Below, in pieces: positions 62,176-64,000 of a DNA stretch of 64,000 nucleotides. The notes beneath the pieces were generated by a model that saw only the letters and a list, made by a program, of their open reading frames with translations, made no database searches and was not told the DNA's origin. Made by a program: the position numbers and the translations under genes. The DNA comes from Hyphomicrobiales bacterium (lineage in GTDB: Bacteria; Pseudomonadota; Alphaproteobacteria; Rhizobiales; Rhizobiaceae): NCBI GenBank assembly GCA_900471485.1, contig UCEU01000038.1, positions 1 through 64,000 of the forward strand, in the 5' to 3' direction. Numbering within the stretch: position 1 is the stretch's first letter; every line of letters begins with the position of its first letter.

Positions 62176-64000
62176 ATGGGTGTTGAAGGAATTGGTGCAC
62201 GCGTCGCGCGCAAGGAAGACAAGCGGTTCCTCACCGGCAAGGGACGCTATACCGACGACATGGTCGTGCCGGGCATGAAATTCGCCTATTTCGTCCGCAG
62301 TCCGCATGCACACGCCAGGCTGGTCGGGATCGATGCGTCGGCCGCGAAGGCGATGCCAGGGGTCATCGACGTGCTCGATGGCCAGCAGCTGCTCGCCGAT
62401 GGTATCGGCAACCTGATCTGCGGCTGGATGATCCATTCGAAGGACGGCTCGCCGATGAACATGGGCGCCTGGCGGCCGCTGGCGACGGAGACGGTGCGCT
62501 ATGTCGGCGATGCGGTGGCGATCGTCGTTGCCGATACGCTACCGGAGGCGCGCGATGCGGCCGAGGCCGTGGTCGTCGACTACGAGGAACTGCCCGTCGT
62601 GGTCGAGGCCATCGATGCGCTGAAACCCGGCGCGCCGCAAATCCACCCGAACGCACCCGGAAACCTGATCTTCGACTGGCAGATCGGCGATGGTGAGGCC
62701 ACCGACGAGGCGATCGCGCGTGCAGCGCATGTCACCGAGATCGAGCTCAGCAACAACCGCCTGTCGCCCAACGCCATGGAACCGCGCGCGGCGCTTGGCA
62801 TCTACGATTCTGCCGAGGATCACTACACCTGCTACACGACGAGCCAGAACCCGCATGTGGCGCGGCTGGTTATGAGCGCTTTCTATAATGTCGCGCCGGA
62901 AAACAAGCTCCGGGTGATTGCTCCCGATGTCGGCGGCGGGTTCGGGTCGAAAATCTATATCTATCCCGAGGAGATCGTCTGTCTCTGGGCCTCGAAGAAG
63001 ACGGGGGTGCCGGTGAAATGGACGTCCGACCGCACCGAGGCGTTCCTGACCGACGCGCATGGCCGCGACCATGTCTCGACGGTGAAGATGGCGTTCGACG
63101 CGGATCATCGCATCATCGGGCTTAAGGTCGATACCATCGCCAATCTCGGCGCCTACATGTCGCTGTTCTCCTCGGCGGTGCCGACCTATCTCTATGCGAC
63201 GCTGCTGTCGGGCCAGTACGATATCCCCGCCATCCACGCCAATGTGCGCACCGTCTACACCAATACGGTGCCGGTCGATGCCTATCGCGGTGCCGGGCGG
63301 CCGGAGGCGACCTACCTGCTCGAGCGCACGATGGAAACGGCGGCGCGCGAGCTCGGCATTTCGCCGGCGGAACTCAGGCGGAAGAACTTCATCCGCTCCT
63401 TCCCGCACCAGACGCCCGTCATCATGAACTACGACGCCGGCGACTACGAGGCGTCGCTTGATGCCGCCATGCAGCAGGCGGACTGGAACGGCTTTGCCGA
63501 CCGCAAGGCGGAGGCCGCGCAGCGCGGCATGAAGCGCGGCATCGGCATGAGCTGCTACATCGAGGCCTGCGGCATCGCGCCGTCGCAGGCGGTGGGTTCG
63601 CTCGGGGCCGGCGTCGGCCTTTGGGAATCGGCCGAGGTCCGGGTCAACGCGGTCGGTACCATCGAGGTGCTCACCGGCTCGCACAGCCATGGGCAGGGCC
63701 ACGAGACCACCTTCGCGCAGCTGGTGGCCGATCGTCTCGGCGTGCCGATCGGCAGCGTCTCGATCGTCCACGGAGACACCGACAAGGTGCAGATGGGCAT
63801 GGGCACCTACGGCTCGCGCTCCGGCGCGGTCGGCATGTCGGCCGTGGTCAAGGCGCTCGACAAGGTCGAGGCCAAGGCCAAGAAGATCGCCGCGCACCTG
63901 ATGGAAGCCGACGAGAGCGATATCGTGATCGAGAACGGCGAGCTTAAGGTGGCGGGCACCGACAAGGCGCTGCCCTGGTTCCAGGTGACGCTGGCGGCCT
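62176..64000 (+). CDS. coxL: molybdenum-cofactor-binding large subunit, form II CoxL-like, 3'-truncated
   Basis: The first 608 codons of an aerobic CO-dehydrogenase-type large subunit run off the window. The N-terminal domain begins GVEGIGARVARKEDKRFLTG and PHAHARLVGID. Mo-cofactor contacts follow in VIAPDVGGGFGSKIYIYPEE and GSHSHGQGHETTFAQ. The active-site loop is AYRGAGR at residues 369-375, the form II type, whereas true CO oxidisers of form I have AYRCSFR. Its substrate may therefore not be CO. The ATG at 62176 has GGGAGG at the right spacing. It starts 80 bases after coxS. Confidence 0.92.
   Translation, partial: MGVEGIGARVARKEDKRFLTGKGRYTDDMVVPGMKFAYFVRSPHAHARLVGIDASAAKAMPGVIDVLDGQQLLADGIGNLICGWMIHSKDGSPMNMGAWRPLATETVRYVGDAVAIVVADTLPEARDAAEAVVVDYEELPVVVEAIDALKPGAPQIHPNAPGNLIFDWQIGDGEATDEAIARAAHVTEIELSNNRLSPNAMEPRAALGIYDSAEDHYTCYTTSQNPHVARLVMSAFYNVAPENKLRVIAPDVGGGFGSKIYIYPEEIVCLWASKKTGVPVKWTSDRTEAFLTDAHGRDHVSTVKMAFDADHRIIGLKVDTIANLGAYMSLFSSAVPTYLYATLLSGQYDIPAIHANVRTVYTNTVPVDAYRGAGRPEATYLLERTMETAARELGISPAELRRKNFIRSFPHQTPVIMNYDAGDYEASLDAAMQQADWNGFADRKAEAAQRGMKRGIGMSCYIEACGIAPSQAVGSLGAGVGLWESAEVRVNAVGTIEVLTGSHSHGQGHETTFAQLVADRLGVPIGSVSIVHGDTDKVQMGMGTYGSRSGAVGMSAVVKALDKVEAKAKKIAAHLMEADESDIVIENGELKVAGTDKALPWFQVTLAA

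Overview
The window looks like a chromosomal stretch from an alphaproteobacterium of the order Hyphomicrobiales, most probably Rhizobiaceae. The evidence is the gene order sdhC-D-A-B, then mdh-sucC-D-A-B-lpdA, the split ATP synthase operon atpHAGDC (no atpIBEF here), an Omp19-like lipoprotein, high GC with strong third-position GC bias, and the protein sequences themselves. The genus cannot be fixed from sequence alone.

Layout. 1-1 kb: end of a methyltransferase gene and a secreted hypothetical. 1.3-5.5 kb: succinate dehydrogenase operon with a VapBC-type toxin-antitoxin pair placed between sdhA and sdhB. 5.7-7.5 kb: Omp19-like lipoprotein and ZapE/AFG1 ATPase. 7.7-18.8 kb: TCA block (mdh, sucCD, sucAB, lpdA), interrupted by two hairpin terminators and by three unrelated genes (secreted protein, SDR, LysE transporter) before lpdA. 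19-26 kb: TraB/GumN protein and XerC on the minus strand, then acyltransferase, AAA ATPase, PriA and a DUF4345 membrane protein. 26.3-31.5 kb: atpH-A-G-D-(77-aa Cys protein)-C. 31.7-33.9 kb: SDR, ArsR and LysR regulators. 34-40.2 kb: NAD-dependent molybdenum formate dehydrogenase fdsGBA-fdhD-fdsD. 40.3-44 kb: repeat-rich secreted protein, a soluble double-PAS chemoreceptor and a CheW. 44.1-46.9 kb: arginine catabolism (rocF-rocD) with a divergent Lrp/AsnC regulator. 47-52.5 kb: accessory region with two immunity-like small genes, DMT and MFS exporters, an AraC regulator and unrecognised small genes. 52.8-61 kb: tamB-tamA (outer-membrane assembly). 61-64 kb: small lipoprotein and the start of a form II coxSL-type molybdenum hydroxylase operon that runs off the end.

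Functionally most of the window is central energy metabolism: TCA enzymes feed succinate dehydrogenase and NADH into respiration, F1 subunits make ATP, and formate dehydrogenase adds NADH from formate. The unusual parts are insertions into these core operons: a toxin-antitoxin pair inside sdh, a small Cys protein inside atp, and a 35-bp inverted-repeat element with G-quadruplex-type arms. That element occurs twice, once inside the fds operon and once between the convergent lpdA and traB-like genes. No tRNA, rRNA, CRISPR array or insertion sequence was seen.
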